Shown here: positions 1-8,402 of the stretch, piece by piece
Layout of the letters: each line of letters starts with the position of its first letter
Numbering within the stretch: the first letter of the stretch is position 1
Source: Chara braunii
Lineage: Eukaryota > Streptophyta > Charophyceae > Charales > Characeae
Assembly (NCBI GenBank): GCA_003427395.1
Contig: BFEA01000065.1
Coordinates: forward strand, 1,836,228 to 1,858,898
Length of the DNA: 22,671 nt
Reading direction: 5' to 3'
The notes under the pieces: model-generated
What the model was told of the DNA's origin: nothing
The model's input: the letters and a program-made list of their open reading frames with translations, nothing else
Databases searched by the model: none
Made by a program: the position numbers and the translations under genes

Positions 1-75
1 TCCTCCTCCTCTTCTCCTCCTCCTCTTCTTCTTCCTCTTCTTCTCCTCCTCTTCTCCTCCTCCACTTCTTCTTCT

Positions 76-165
76 TCTCCTCCTTTCCAACTCCTTCTCG
101 TCGTGCAGTATTTGGTGTGCGGCTGCCACGTCAGCACACACTTTTTTTTCTTTTTTTCTTTTTTT
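76..165. repeat. Copy 1 of an embedded non-pyrimidine unit with TGCCACGTCAGCA
   Basis: This short stretch breaks the pyrimidine tract and is repeated at about 537-616. Both copies run CTCCTTTCCAACTCCT, then TCGTGCAGTATT, then TGCCACGTCAGCA (124-136 and 585-597, 461 bp apart) and then a T-run. CCACGTCA contains the ACGT core that plant bZIP factors bind (established knowledge); no regulated gene is visible nearby, so a regulatory role is unproven. Confidence 0.6.
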
Positions 166-536
166 TTTTCTTCTTTTCGTCTTATATTTCTTCTTCTTCT
201 TCTCCTNCGCCTCCTCNCCCTCGTCATCTTCTCCTTCTCCTCCTCCTTCTCCACGCCATATTTCCTTCTTCTTCTTTTCCTCCTCCCCTTCTCATCCTCG
301 CCATCTTTCCTTCTTCTTCTTCTTCTCCTCCTCCTCCTCCTCGCCATCTTTCCTTCTTCTTCTTCTCCTCCTCCTCTTCTCCTCCTCCTCACCATCTTTC
401 CTTCTTCTTCTTCTCCTCCTCCTCCTCTTGTCCTCCTCCTCTTTTCCTCCTCCTCTTCTTCTTCCTCTTCTTCTCCTCCTCTTCTCCTCCTCCTCCTCTT
501 GTCCTCCTCCTCCTCTTCTCCTCTTCCACTTCTTCT

Positions 537-616
537 TCTTCTCCTCCTTTCCAACTCCTCATCGTGCAGTATTCGACGCGCGGTTGCCACGTCAGCACGC
601 GCTTTTTTTTTTTTTC
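537..616. repeat. Copy 2 of the embedded TGCCACGTCAGCA unit
   Basis: Second copy of the unit at 76-165. The central TGCCACGTCAGCA is unchanged, while the bases just before it differ (GTGTGCGGC in copy 1, GACGCGCGGT here). The most likely history is a larger duplication of the triplet tract that carried the unit along. Confidence 0.6.
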
Positions 617-660
617 CTTCTTGTCTTCTTTTCGTCTTCTTCTTCTTCTTGTGGATCACC

Positions 661-1724
661 CAGCATCCTTCTCCCTTCTTCTCCCCAAATGTCGCTCCCT
701 TACCTATCGGATTGACTCGGATCACCTGTGCGTCCTTGTGACCGCCTTCTTGTAATCCCATCCAAAACCCTGCGCATCCCATAATGGGCCAGGTGGCTAT
801 ACATATCCTCCTTAATGTTATATGATGCCGCTATCACCCCACTTTCCGTGAATCCCCGCTGCACCTGTCTATTTGCAGAGTCCAGTCTCCCAGACTACCT
901 TTTTCCCCCGAATACAACGTACATGCATTGTATTGGAGATGCTCTTCGTACAATTAATCACCCTTTTCTCATCGCATTAGTACAGGATCGAATATTTATC
1001 TGTCAGCTTATTAACTAACGCTCGCTCTTCTGGCTCTATCCATATCGCTCATTTTGTACATTGTTTGATGATTTTTTCCTTCTTGGATTGCTCTTGCCAT
1101 CCCAGACTCTGGTGTCAAGCGGATGAAGATTCGTGGTGGCCGCTGGAATCCTGCAGTGTTGGCAGCATCGAAAGTGGTTGTTGTTTCACTACGGGCGTAG
1201 AGTAGAGGAAACAGATGGAAACAGTAGGTTTAGAGGACGAATGATCGACGAGGTGTCTCGTTTATGTGCCACAAGATTAACTGGATTTGTGGTTTCATCA
1301 TGTCCACGTTCCGCATGTATTCTTATCACCCTTTGGACATGGGCGCATTCTCATCTCCTCGCAGTTTGTTCGCCTTCCCAAACGGGGGGGGCGGGAAGAG
1401 GGGGCGATAAATTTTGATAGCCCAATGAAAGCAAGCGGGGTGGTTGGCTGGTGAAACCTGTTCGCTTCTCAATAAGTGAAAGTTTAGGATCAATGTGTAT
1501 GTTGTTCGGATTCTTCACTATCTGTAAATAGCTTTGCAGATCTCTGGAATGTGCTATTTGTTGTTGGCACCTCTGGATGATTGTTGAGTTCATTCCCTTT
1601 CAACCACTGGCTTGTGGTTGAGTTTTGTGTTTTCTGCGAGCAGTTGTGCTCGTTGTGCAACTGATAGTCTCCTGAAGAAGCTACGACTTTTCTTCTCTAG
1701 CTTGCGTTTTTGCTGGGGTTTACA
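661..1724. other. No gene recognised
   Basis: Mixed-composition sequence without a recognisable coding region, RNA gene or long repeat. The open frames present are short (under 100 codons) and their predicted peptides show no domain I recognise. Confidence 0.5.
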
Positions 1725-1900
1725 TCTCTCTCCTTTCCTCTACCTCCCCGACCTTCTTTCTCTCTTTTTCTTTCCTCTATCTCTCTCTCACCCTTCTTCC
1801 TGCCATTTTTTCCCTTTCCCTGCACTTTCACTCCCACGTTACCACCCTTCTCCGCCATTCTGCCGCCTCCACTCTCCCTCTTTCTGTTGCCACGTCCATC
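1725..1900. repeat. Pyrimidine-rich tract
   Basis: CT-rich low-complexity sequence with many CTCTCT and TTCC runs. Open frames in several phases on both strands overlap here and encode Ser/Pro/Leu/Phe-rich or Glu/Arg/Lys-rich peptides, as expected from composition alone. Confidence 0.7.
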
Positions 1901-2481
1901 CACTCCATGGTTGCTTGGTTGTGGATGTCTGATTGTTTGTGTGTGCCTGTGATCAACCATGATGTACCAATTTACTGTGGGGAATGTTTGTTTCTCTAAC
2001 CTAGCGTATTTCATGCCATGCTTCGCCATGCTGCCAGTTCTTTTAGCAGATCCCCGGTCTTCCACATTGTCTGAGTCAGGGCATACTCACACTAGGACTT
2101 TGTCTGGTTTTTCGAAGGTGAGGCTCCCCCCACCAATAGATTGGCGCAACCCTTGCTTGGTCTGCTAGAGGGGGGTGCTCTTACCACCCCCCCTTAACAG
2201 CCTCCATTTTTATTTTATTTTTTCTTTCCTCAATAAGATACAGTCCAACAGTGTACTTTGCTATCTAAAAACAGAGGAGGACTTTGGACCTCTAAAGGGC
2301 TGTATTCAATATTGTTATTAACACCTCCTGCTCGGGTTGATCTTCTGAAGGAGTTCACATGGGCTACAGTGGATTGGTGGCTGATGAGTACAGAGCTGTG
2401 TCTGAGTAAGACTTTCGCAAATTGAGAAAAAACACAGTCTGGACTCCTTAGACCACCAGTGCATGGGGGCCTGACCCTTAT
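1901..2481. other. No gene recognised; possible decayed coding stretch at 2225-2425
   Basis: Most of this interval shows nothing. About 60 stop-free codons on the + strand end near 2425, with a mixed, protein-like composition that includes two adjacent tryptophans. A GTAAG that could be a splice donor lies at 2406. I recognise no family, and the frame does not join cleanly to the other coding-like stretch at 2615-2728, so it is not called as a gene. Confidence 0.25.
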
Positions 2482-2533
2482 CAATCAATGAATCAATCAA
2501 TCGATCGACGCCGATTGATTGATTGATTGATTG
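2482..2533. repeat. (ATCA)n/(TGAT)n inverted repeat
   Basis: Two 22-bp arms (2482-2503 and 2512-2533) are complementary with one mismatch around an 8-nt loop (ATCGACGC). The left arm is made of ATCA units and the right of TGAT units. It is followed by TTGGTCGGGAGGAGG, and a very similar arm followed by TTGGTCAGTCGGGA occurs near 11253 in the insertion element, so the two palindromes are probably related. Confidence 0.85.
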
Positions 2534-2614
2534 GTCGGGAGGAGGGGGTTCACATGGCAGGGACTGACACCAGTTGTGTGTTTTGCAATGTGTGCATGAC
2601 ATTTGGCAGTGTAG

Positions 2615-2728
2615 AATCAGGCTCCTGAAGTTTTTAACGGTGATGGTGAAGAACTTCATGAAGTTGACAGCTTAGTGGAAACTATTGGGTCTGTTGATGC
2701 TTTGGATATTCCGAGCCGTGTCCATTGA
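2615..2728 (+). other. Coding-like 37-codon stretch, no family recognised
   Basis: An open stretch between TAG (2612) and TGA (2726) has a balanced, acidic, protein-like composition (Glu, Asp, Val, Leu). Its upstream edge coincides with a possible splice acceptor AG at 2613-2614. It could be the last exon of a decayed gene, but it has no start codon and no recognisable homology, and chance is a fair alternative. Confidence 0.2.
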
Positions 2729-2922
2729 GTCACGGACTCACCATCCGCAGGTAATTCCGTTCCTGTGCAAGTTTTTACAGGTGAGTGGTGTGGGAATTGA
2801 CTACGGCCTGTTGTTGGCCTGCTTGGATGCTGATGCAGTGGGCGTTGTGACTCGCAGCAAAAAGCCCGCACTCGCTGAGTCAGTTCTCAACTTCCCATTC
2901 ACTGCGAATCCGACGCACCGCG

Positions 2923-3519
2923 ATGATGGAGTCGTCCTCGCATGAGGGGTTCAACTCATCTGATAATTCCGACATGTCGGACCCCAAACGGAAAGTTGCG
3001 TTAAAATCGCAGGACAAAAGCACCGGGACAGCAGGCTCATCTGCCAAGACCAGTGATATGAAAAATTTGAAACTGGCAATTCACACAGCACTCAAAAAAG
3101 GAGAACTCAACCCTCCATATATTCTGAAAGACGAGCTGGAGAACATTTTCGACGTTTGGAAGTCGTTCGCCCGTGTTTGTTTTCCTAATGGTGCCCCTGT
3201 GCGGGAACACTGCAGCGGATACGTAGCTTGTAGACAATGTCTCAGAGTGTATGCGTTCACTCCCTCGCACGGGACAAGTATCCTGCGACAACATACTTGT
3301 CGCAAGGAACCGGAGACGGCAGACCTCATGCGCCTGCTTGCTACCTCTGCCGAGCTTACAGCAACTCAAAAGAACAGGATGGCCAAAAAGGTTGTCATGT
3401 GGTGCTGCAAAGATTTGCGGCCGTTCACCGTGGCAGAGGACCAGGGTTTATTAGAGGTTCTGCAGGAGGCGTACGATATGGGCGTAGCAGTGGGTAAGTC
3501 CATGCACATGGAAAGGTGA
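2923..3519 (+). pseudogene. hAT transposase N-terminal segment with BED zinc finger
   Basis: A 198-codon frame. Residues 1-50 are Ser/Lys-rich and probably disordered. Residues 79-126 form a BED-type finger: Trp79, Phe82, Cys103-x2-Cys106, the GTS at 117-119, then His124-x-Cys126, the spacing seen in many hAT fingers that bind transposon ends. Residues 161-187 carry the conserved hAT block with DLRPF and a following helix. Homology ends near residue 191 (GVAVG) and continues in the frame beginning at 3519, so the last seven codons before TGA 3517 are out-of-frame reading. ATG 2923 is followed at once by ATG 2926; either could be the original start. Confidence 0.88.
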
Positions 3520-4838
3520 TGCCTGTCCGCAACACGGTGAAACGTCATGTTGTTGAAACAGCATCCACTATCCGTGAGAAGGTGAGAGAACTGGTGCAGG
3601 ACCATTTCAATGATGGTGCGTACACAGGCTTCACAGCGGACATGTAGACAGACAGAGTGAAAAAAAATTCGTTTATGTTTGTCACAATGCACTACATCGA
3701 CCGCAACTTCATATTGCATGTTCGCAATTTGCAGGTCAAAGCTTTCCAAGAGGAATCGCATACAGGGCCGACTGTTCTCAAGGTGTTTGAAGATGCCCTT
3801 CATGAGTTTGGATGCAAAAAATCTGATAGGTGTGTTGTGTGTACAGACAGCGGCTCAAACATGGCCGCAATAGAAGGGATCCGAAAAATTTACAAGTGGA
3901 TTGTCTGCGCAGACCATAAAATTGCGACGGTACTGACAACCGTCTTCAACAAAACTTCAACCACAACAGGCGGAGTTCGCTCGTCGCCGTTCTACAGATA
4001 TCACGAGTTTGCACCGCACTTGTTTGAAATGATCGACAACTCGAAAACGTTGGTTCGATTCTTCAAACAAGGAAACTTGCAGAACAGTCTGAGCAAGACG
4101 TTGAGGCAAGAAAACGTGACGCAGTGGAACTCCTTACTGATTTTGCTGAACAGTATTTTGGACAGTTATGATGAGGTTATAACTATGCTCTCTAGGCTTG
4201 CCAACACTAATCAGCAAGCCAACAAACAGTTCCTCGTTACAAGGATCGACAAGACCTCGCTCGTAGATTTGGTGTGGTTCTTGAGACGATTTCAGACTGC
4301 CACACTGAAGTTGGAACAGTACTTGGAGCCGACAATACACCTTGTGGCATTTGAGCGGAGTGTCCTTTTGGAGTATTGCGAACCTCGTAACGAACCATAC
4401 AACGGCGAGGATGCCGAGGGCAACAACTTCACCATTTCATCCGACTCCGACGACATTGCAGTCATCAAGATGTTGATGAAGGATGTGCTGCGAGAGAAGT
4501 GGATATTGGAGGATCTTCACATTGCCGCAACTTTGCTTGATCCGTGGCAAAAGGAAAGGTTGGACCGTTTCGGTTTGTCGGAAGCCGAGGTTGAGCAAGG
4601 AAAAAACTGTTTGCAAGAGTTCATGTATAATGTCAAGGACTCGAGCGTTGAGCCAAGCGAAGAACATGTTGCAGCGGAGGGAAAGCGGCCAACAAAGAGG
4701 AGGAAGAAAGCACCCGAGAAAGAGATCCCTGACGAGTTGACATTGTGCAGTACGGACGAAGACGAGGAGAAGGACCTGCCCATCGCTCGAACCGGGCCGT
4801 TGACGTTGCCACAGCGTATAAAAAAGGAGTTGAGTTGA
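3519..4838 (+). pseudogene. hAT transposase catalytic core segment, with internal TAG
   Basis: One frame from ATG 3519 to TGA 4836-4838, interrupted once by TAG at 3645. Before it the residues read FTADM, after it TDR: this is the first-Asp motif of hAT cores with its Trp codon turned into a stop (TGG to TAG is one transition). After the stop come CTDSGSNMAA near 3840, which holds the second conserved Asp, then WIVCADH (the family's C-x2-H), and VTQWNS near 4118, matching the usual R-W-N-S block with Gln for Arg. An acidic Lys/Glu-rich linker follows (4640-4800). The end is produced by the 98-bp duplication rather than by a native stop. Confidence 0.87.
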
Positions 4839-4932
4839 CATTGTGCAGTACGGACGAAGACGAGGAGGAGGACCTGCCCATCGCTCGAACCAGGCCGTTG
4901 ACGTTGCCGCAAAGTATAAAAACGGAGCTAGA
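4737..4932 (+). repeat. 98-bp tandem duplication inside the transposase
   Basis: Two copies start at TTGACATTGTGCAG (4737 and 4835). Both encode the acidic stretch STDEDEE in their own frames. Because 98 is not a multiple of three, the duplication moves the C-terminal part out of frame and creates the stop at 4836-4838. The copies differ at several positions (for example GAGAAGG/GAGGAGG and CCACAGCG/CCGCAAAG), so it is not very recent. Confidence 0.93.
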
Positions 4933-5225
4933 ATTCTTCTTCAGCTTGAAGTTGACAAAAGAAGAGAAATACAAGATCGACATACTTGTGTGGTGGAAGG
5001 CGAAGGGGACTCGTAAAAAATGAAGAGAACCAGTTGTTGATCCCGCCTTTACCGATCATGGCGCGTGCTGCTCATGCGATTCTGTGTGTTCCGGCATCGA
5101 GTTCGAAGAGCGAATGCAATTTCTCCGATGCAGGGAACACCGTCACGAAGAAAAAAAATCAACTTAATCTGTCCATTGTCGATGATGTATTTTGTGTTCG
5201 CTCGAACTACGACGTGCTGTCGTGA
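4835..5225 (+). pseudogene. hAT transposase C-terminal dimerisation region, split by a frameshift
   Basis: The C-terminal hAT homology is present in two frames. In the first, reading through 5023, residues ending in DILVWWKAKG match the family's D-I-L-x-W-W-K signature. In the second, ending at TGA 5223-5225, the order PLPIMARAAH, then PASSSKSECNFSDAG, then a VDD near the end matches the P-L-x-x-M-A, S-S-x-x-S-E-R-x-F-S and dimerisation-helix blocks (Cys replaces the usual Arg after Ser-Glu). The change of frame lies near 5013-5025, next to an A-run, a common place for single-base indels. Confidence 0.87.
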
Positions 5226-5491
5226 TGTGTGTTGTAGTTTTGCATTGTTTGCAGGCTTCCGTTCGCCTGACATCACTGGAATAGCTTTTGCAGGTGGCTA
5301 TCTTCCGGACACTTGATGTGGGAGTTGTAGTTCTGCAGATTTACAAATTCGGTAAAAAATGACATTTTTCTCTAATTTTTATTTTCTCCATTTTGTAAAA
5401 GACAAAATTTATTTCTTGCTTTCGATTTTTCCTCTTGTGCAATGGTGGATTTTATATTTTTTCTGTTAATCTTTTTTCTATTTTTCATATT
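5226..5491. other. AT-rich sequence downstream of the transposase
   Basis: No coding region or strong repeat. T-rich runs from 5350 to 5490. It may be the 3' non-coding part of the transposon; no terminal repeat was found. Confidence 0.4.
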
Positions 5492-5772
5492 TGTCTAAGT
5501 GTTGGTCGGAGTGTTGGTCTGAGTGTCGGTCTGAGTGCTGGTTTGTGTGTTGGTTTGAGTGTTGGTAGTGTTGGTCTGAGTGTCGGTCCGAGTGTTGGTC
5601 TAAGTGCTGGTCCGAGTGCTATTCCAAGTGCTGATCGGAGTGCAGGTCTGAGTGCTGGTAGTGTTGGTCTGAGTGTTGTCTGAGTGTTGTCTGAGTGTTG
5701 GCGTGAGTGCTGGTCTGAGTGCTTGTCCACGTGCAAGTGTGGGTGATGATCTGAGTGCTGGTCTGGATGGTG
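5492..5772. repeat. 12-bp minisatellite, unit like GAGTGYTGGTCT
   Basis: About 23 imperfect copies of a 12-bp unit such as GAGTGTTGGTCT or GAGTGCTGGTCT, with a few shortened units (for example GTTGGTCT and GAGTGTTGTCT). Since 12 is a multiple of three, both strands stay open and would encode Val-Gly-Leu-Ser-like or Leu-Arg-Pro-Thr-like repeats. No start context or flanking domain supports a protein, so these are treated as artefacts of the repeat. Confidence 0.92.
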
Positions 5773-6014
5773 GGAAAAGCCATCGGGCGGAACAAAAATT
5801 CGTTGAGCCTGGGCCCGGTCGACCAACAAAAATGGGGGTGTACCGCGTTATGTGCAAGGATCCCATAAAAATATATATATCATTTGGAAAAGAAAAAAAA
5901 AAAACTGCAAATGTAAGGACCTGCCCAAACACGGACAAGAACACGTAGCTGATCTGTGAACTTTGCTGATGGAATGGATGCTTTGCTGAGAATCCCGAAT
6001 GTTTTCTGAGTTTT
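5773..6014. other. No gene recognised
   Basis: Mixed sequence with an AT run (ATATATATAT near 5870) and an A-run near 5890. Nothing else could be supported. Confidence 0.4.
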
Positions 6015-6024
6015 CAGAGGTGAT

Positions 6025-6200
6025 TGGGGACAGTTACGGGCGGTTAAGGGAGGTTGGGGACAGTTAGGGGCAGTTAGGGGAGGTGAGGGACAGTTAGGAG
6101 CGGTTAGGGATGGTTGGGGACAGTTAGGGGCGGTTAAAGATGGTTGGGGACAGTTAGGGATGGAAAGGGATGGTTGGGGACAATTAGGGTTGGGTGGGGA
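6025..6200. repeat. 10-bp G-rich minisatellite with 30-bp higher-order unit
   Basis: Tandem 10-mers such as GGACAGTTAG, GGGCGGTTAG and GGATGGTTGG come round in a regular order, giving a 30-bp trimer repeated about five times. Runs of 3-4 G every 10 bases on the + strand make G-quadruplex formation plausible. The motif resembles TTAGGG but does not recur at telomeric spacing. Confidence 0.88.
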
Positions 6201-6290
6201 AGTGCGGTCTATAGATTGATGTGAAGTATTGTTAAAATGACTGTCTGGTTTTCTTATAAATGGGCCTGAAAAATGGGTGCTCGGTTAACC

Positions 6291-6660
6291 TGCTCTCGGT
6301 TGGAGACAGTTAGGGGCAGTTAGGGGAGGGCGGGTCACAAGTGCGGATGGTTACAGGTGGGTGCATACAATTGTGGGTTGGTACAGGCGGGTAGGGTTGA
6401 AAAACAAATTGGTTGGGTAGGGTACAGGTGGTTAACACAAGGTTTGGGTACGGGTGGTCATGGGTACTTTTCAAAAAGAAAGTTCATGGACAGTTATGGG
6501 CAGTTACAGTGTGAAGGGGATCAGGTAGGGCAGGCATAGGTACACTTTTTTTTTTTTTGTGGGTAAGGGTGGGTAAAGGTCCTATATGCCATGTATACAG
6601 CGGGTATGGGTGGTTGGTTTTCTAAAAGGGTATGGGTAGGTAAGATAAAGGTATTCCAAA
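6291..6660. repeat. Decayed G-rich repeats (GGGTA/GGTTA type)
   Basis: Starts with two good copies of CAGTTAGGGG (6306-6326) and then degenerates into motifs like GGTACAGGTGG, GGGTACGGGTGG and GGGTATGGGTAGG. An A/T-rich spacer of about 90 bp (6200-6290) separates it from the ordered array. Confidence 0.65.
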
Positions 6661-6689
6661 AAAAACAAGTTGCCACCTCTGGTGCGGAC

Positions 6690-8340
6690 TTAGATGGGAG
6701 GGGAAATAGACTTACAAATATGCTCGTCCAACAATCCAAGTTCACTCAGTCTTTACAGAGGGGGAACACATAAAAAAAAATAAGGCAATCTCACACACGG
6801 GCCGGTCATCTCCTCGCCCGCCTTTCCCCAATATGGTCTCTCCGCTGATACTATCGGTAGAGTTTTATCCCATACCTCAAGCGCAGCTCAACCGTCGCGA
6901 GCGCGGTACCCAGGTTTCGGCAAGGCGTTGACCCTTTCCTTATGCCAAGAATACCCCATCCCGTCTTGCCGCTCTTGCACATCCATACCGACACCGAGGG
7001 TTACCCCGTGTGCCTAAATATAGGAGCAAAAGTCAGCCGTCTGGGCATTCACTTCCATTGGTCCGACAAGAATCAGCCTTTCCTAAACCATGCTACGAGA
7101 AGCTACTAATTGTCTCCGAGGTTCCGTCCTTGTCCGCATGCAGTGGTACTCCCCCCGCCAACCAACAGGCTAAGCCCCGCCTGAGGAGACGTTTCGCACC
7201 CCGCCCCGCAGATCATCGAGCCAAGCTCGTCACCGCTCGAACGGGAATACTACTAATCAACCGGCGAGACAAACTCCCGTTCGAAAGCTAGGTGGTCTGA
7301 CCCCCACACACGAACACACGGCAACCTCAAAAGAGAGCGACGTTTCGCAACCCACACTGGTCGGTGCAGACCCATCCTTTCCTTCCGAAAGGCGGGACGC
7401 TCAAATCCCATCATGCAAACACAAGTCCCAAGTGGGACACATAGAGTACAATTGTCTTTCCCTTGGTGCTCCCAGCGCTTCCTACCCATAACTCACATTT
7501 TCTATCAGGACAAATGAGTGTCACTCCCCCCCTATTTTCATACACAGTGGTTGGTTCCTTCTCGTGAGAATCTTCAAAGGTGAGCTGGTTTTCCTTCGGG
7601 TCTAGCAACTCCCTTCATTCCCTTTCTCTTCACTTGTCTGTCCTTTCATAGGACGGGATTGTTCCTTCTTGATGACCCGTTGTGTTCATATTGGTTCCTT
7701 CAAGCGCTTAAAAAAAAAGGTGCAAAGTGCATGAGCCCACTGGGCTCAAAGAAGAAGATAGAAGGCCACCCGTTCGGTCGGATCACTCCGCCGCATGATT
7801 TTCATTAGAACCCGGCCAAAGCCGGAGCACCAACCGCCTGCCAGGTAACCGGATCCCTTCTTTCATACAAAGAGGAACGGTCGACCTGCGACTTGCCCAA
7901 GGCTTCCCCGGACTGGCGAACACCAGCACCCGACAAAGGAGAGCTAGAGTCATTCCACAAGGAAACGGCTGATCAAGTGCATAGCATGCATGTTATACCT
8001 CCAGGCCTGGCCATGCCTTGCACCCAGCCACTCTCAAATCTGATTTTCACAAGGGAAAGAGCAAGCACAAGTTCATTTCTTTATCTTGGATTGTGTACAC
8101 GTCAATGCGTCGGACGACCCCATGGGAATCGCAAGGGTCAATTTAACCCTTGCCCGTCACCTCCACTATTTTTGTAGAGCCAAACCCCGGTAGACTTTTG
8201 AGCCTTAGTCGACCCCACTGCAGGTCCCAGTTGGCTCGGCCCCCCACGCTCATGCTCAGGGCGCGGGTCATTCGTCCCAGGGTCACCCCCACCTAATGCT
8301 TTGAAATGGACGGGGGTGTGTCATCGCACGAGAGAGCTTT
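6690..8340. other. No gene recognised
   Basis: C-rich sequence with only short open frames. Two small inverted repeats: TCGAACGGG (7237-7245) with CCCGTTCGA (7276-7284), 9 bp perfect around 30 nt; and GAGCCCA-C-TGGGCTC (7733-7747). The first contains GTTCGA, reminiscent of a tRNA B box, but no tRNA fold could be drawn around it. Confidence 0.4.
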
Positions 8341-8346
8341 GACATT

Positions 8347-8402
8347 GGGGATGTAGCTCAGCCCTCACGCCGGGTGGTAGTCTCGCTGGTCATTCCGCAA
8401 CG
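8347..8402 (+). pseudogene. tRNA-Ala-like 5' fragment (A-box region)
   Basis: GGGGATGTAGCTCAG (8347-8361) matches the first 15 nt of a typical plant nuclear tRNA-Ala, including the start of the internal A box. Thirteen unrelated bases follow, then TGGTAG (8375-8380), which normally comes straight after that start, and TCTCGCTGG, weakly like the anticodon-arm region. No B box (GGTTCGANTCC) follows at the right distance, and a T-run begins near 8407. It could be a tRNA pseudogene or the head of a tRNA-derived SINE. A chance match of 15 nt is the main alternative. Confidence 0.35.

Larger units (their letters stand above)
1..660. repeat. Pyrimidine-rich (TTC/TCC)n low-complexity tract
   Basis: The + strand is almost all C and T, built from TTC and TCC triplets. 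A diverged unit of about 43-49 bp beginning CCATCTTTCCTTCTTC recurs near 254, 299, 343 and 392. The long open frames it gives on both strands encode only Ser/Leu/Phe/Pro or Arg/Glu/Lys runs and come from the triplet repeat, so I do not call genes. Such polypyrimidine/polypurine DNA can form triplexes (general knowledge; not shown here). Two ambiguous bases near 207 and 217 suggest assembly uncertainty. Confidence 0.9.
2923..5225 (+). pseudogene. hAT-superfamily transposase, broken in four places
   Basis: Together the reading segments give about 760 residues in the order of a BED-finger hAT transposase: BED zinc finger, DNA-binding/N-terminal domain, RNase H-like catalytic core with an alpha-helical insertion, and C-terminal dimerisation region (family knowledge: hAT enzymes move DNA by cut and paste and leave 8-bp duplications). 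Breaks seen: a frameshift between about 3495 and 3518; an in-frame TAG at 3645 where the family usually has Trp in its D-x-W-T-D motif; a 98-bp tandem duplication (4737-4932) that shifts the frame and stops the central segment at TGA 4836-4838; and a frameshift near 5013-5025. The product cannot be made in one piece without recoding. I found no convincing terminal inverted repeats or target duplication around it. Confidence 0.88.
6015..6681. mobile_element. Possible non-autonomous hAT-like element with G-rich repeats
   Basis: The interval begins CAGAGGTG (6015-6022) and ends CACCTCTG (6674-6681), a perfect 8-bp inverted pair; the 3' end read inward is CAGAGGTGGCAACTTG, a sequence style common at hAT ends (from memory of the family). 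The last 140 bp carry GGGTATGGGTAGG-like motifs, as in many hAT subterminal regions. Against it: the 8 bp outside each end differ (TGAGTTTT and GTGCGGAC), so no target duplication is visible. It may instead be only the 3' end of the transposon whose transposase lies at 2923-5225. Confidence 0.35.

Noticed and set aside
103-755. Long overlapping open frames encoding Leu/Ser/Phe-rich proteins
   Set aside because: They come from the TTC/TCC triplet tract, are open in several frames on both strands and show no domain or start context.
3494-3516. GTAAGT followed by AG as an intron joining the first two transposase segments
   Set aside because: The interval is only about 20 bp, far too short for an intron; a frameshift is simpler.
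5435-5944. Open frames on both strands encoding repeats such as VGLS or LRPT
   Set aside because: A 12-bp tandem unit cannot make a stop in either strand by itself; no non-repeat domain is attached.
6025-6330. Interstitial telomeric repeat
   Set aside because: TTAGGG occurs only as part of a 10-bp unit with changing neighbours, not as a 6- or 7-bp tandem array.
2260-6681. Full hAT element with ends at CAGAGGAGG (2272) and CACCTCTG (6681) around the transposase
   Set aside because: The 5' match is weak and the flanking 8-mers (TCTAAAAA and GTGCGGAC) do not agree.
7237-7284. tRNA gene suggested by CCCGTTCGAAAGC
   Set aside because: No A box or acceptor stem at suitable distances; the motif is one arm of a simple 9-bp inverted repeat.
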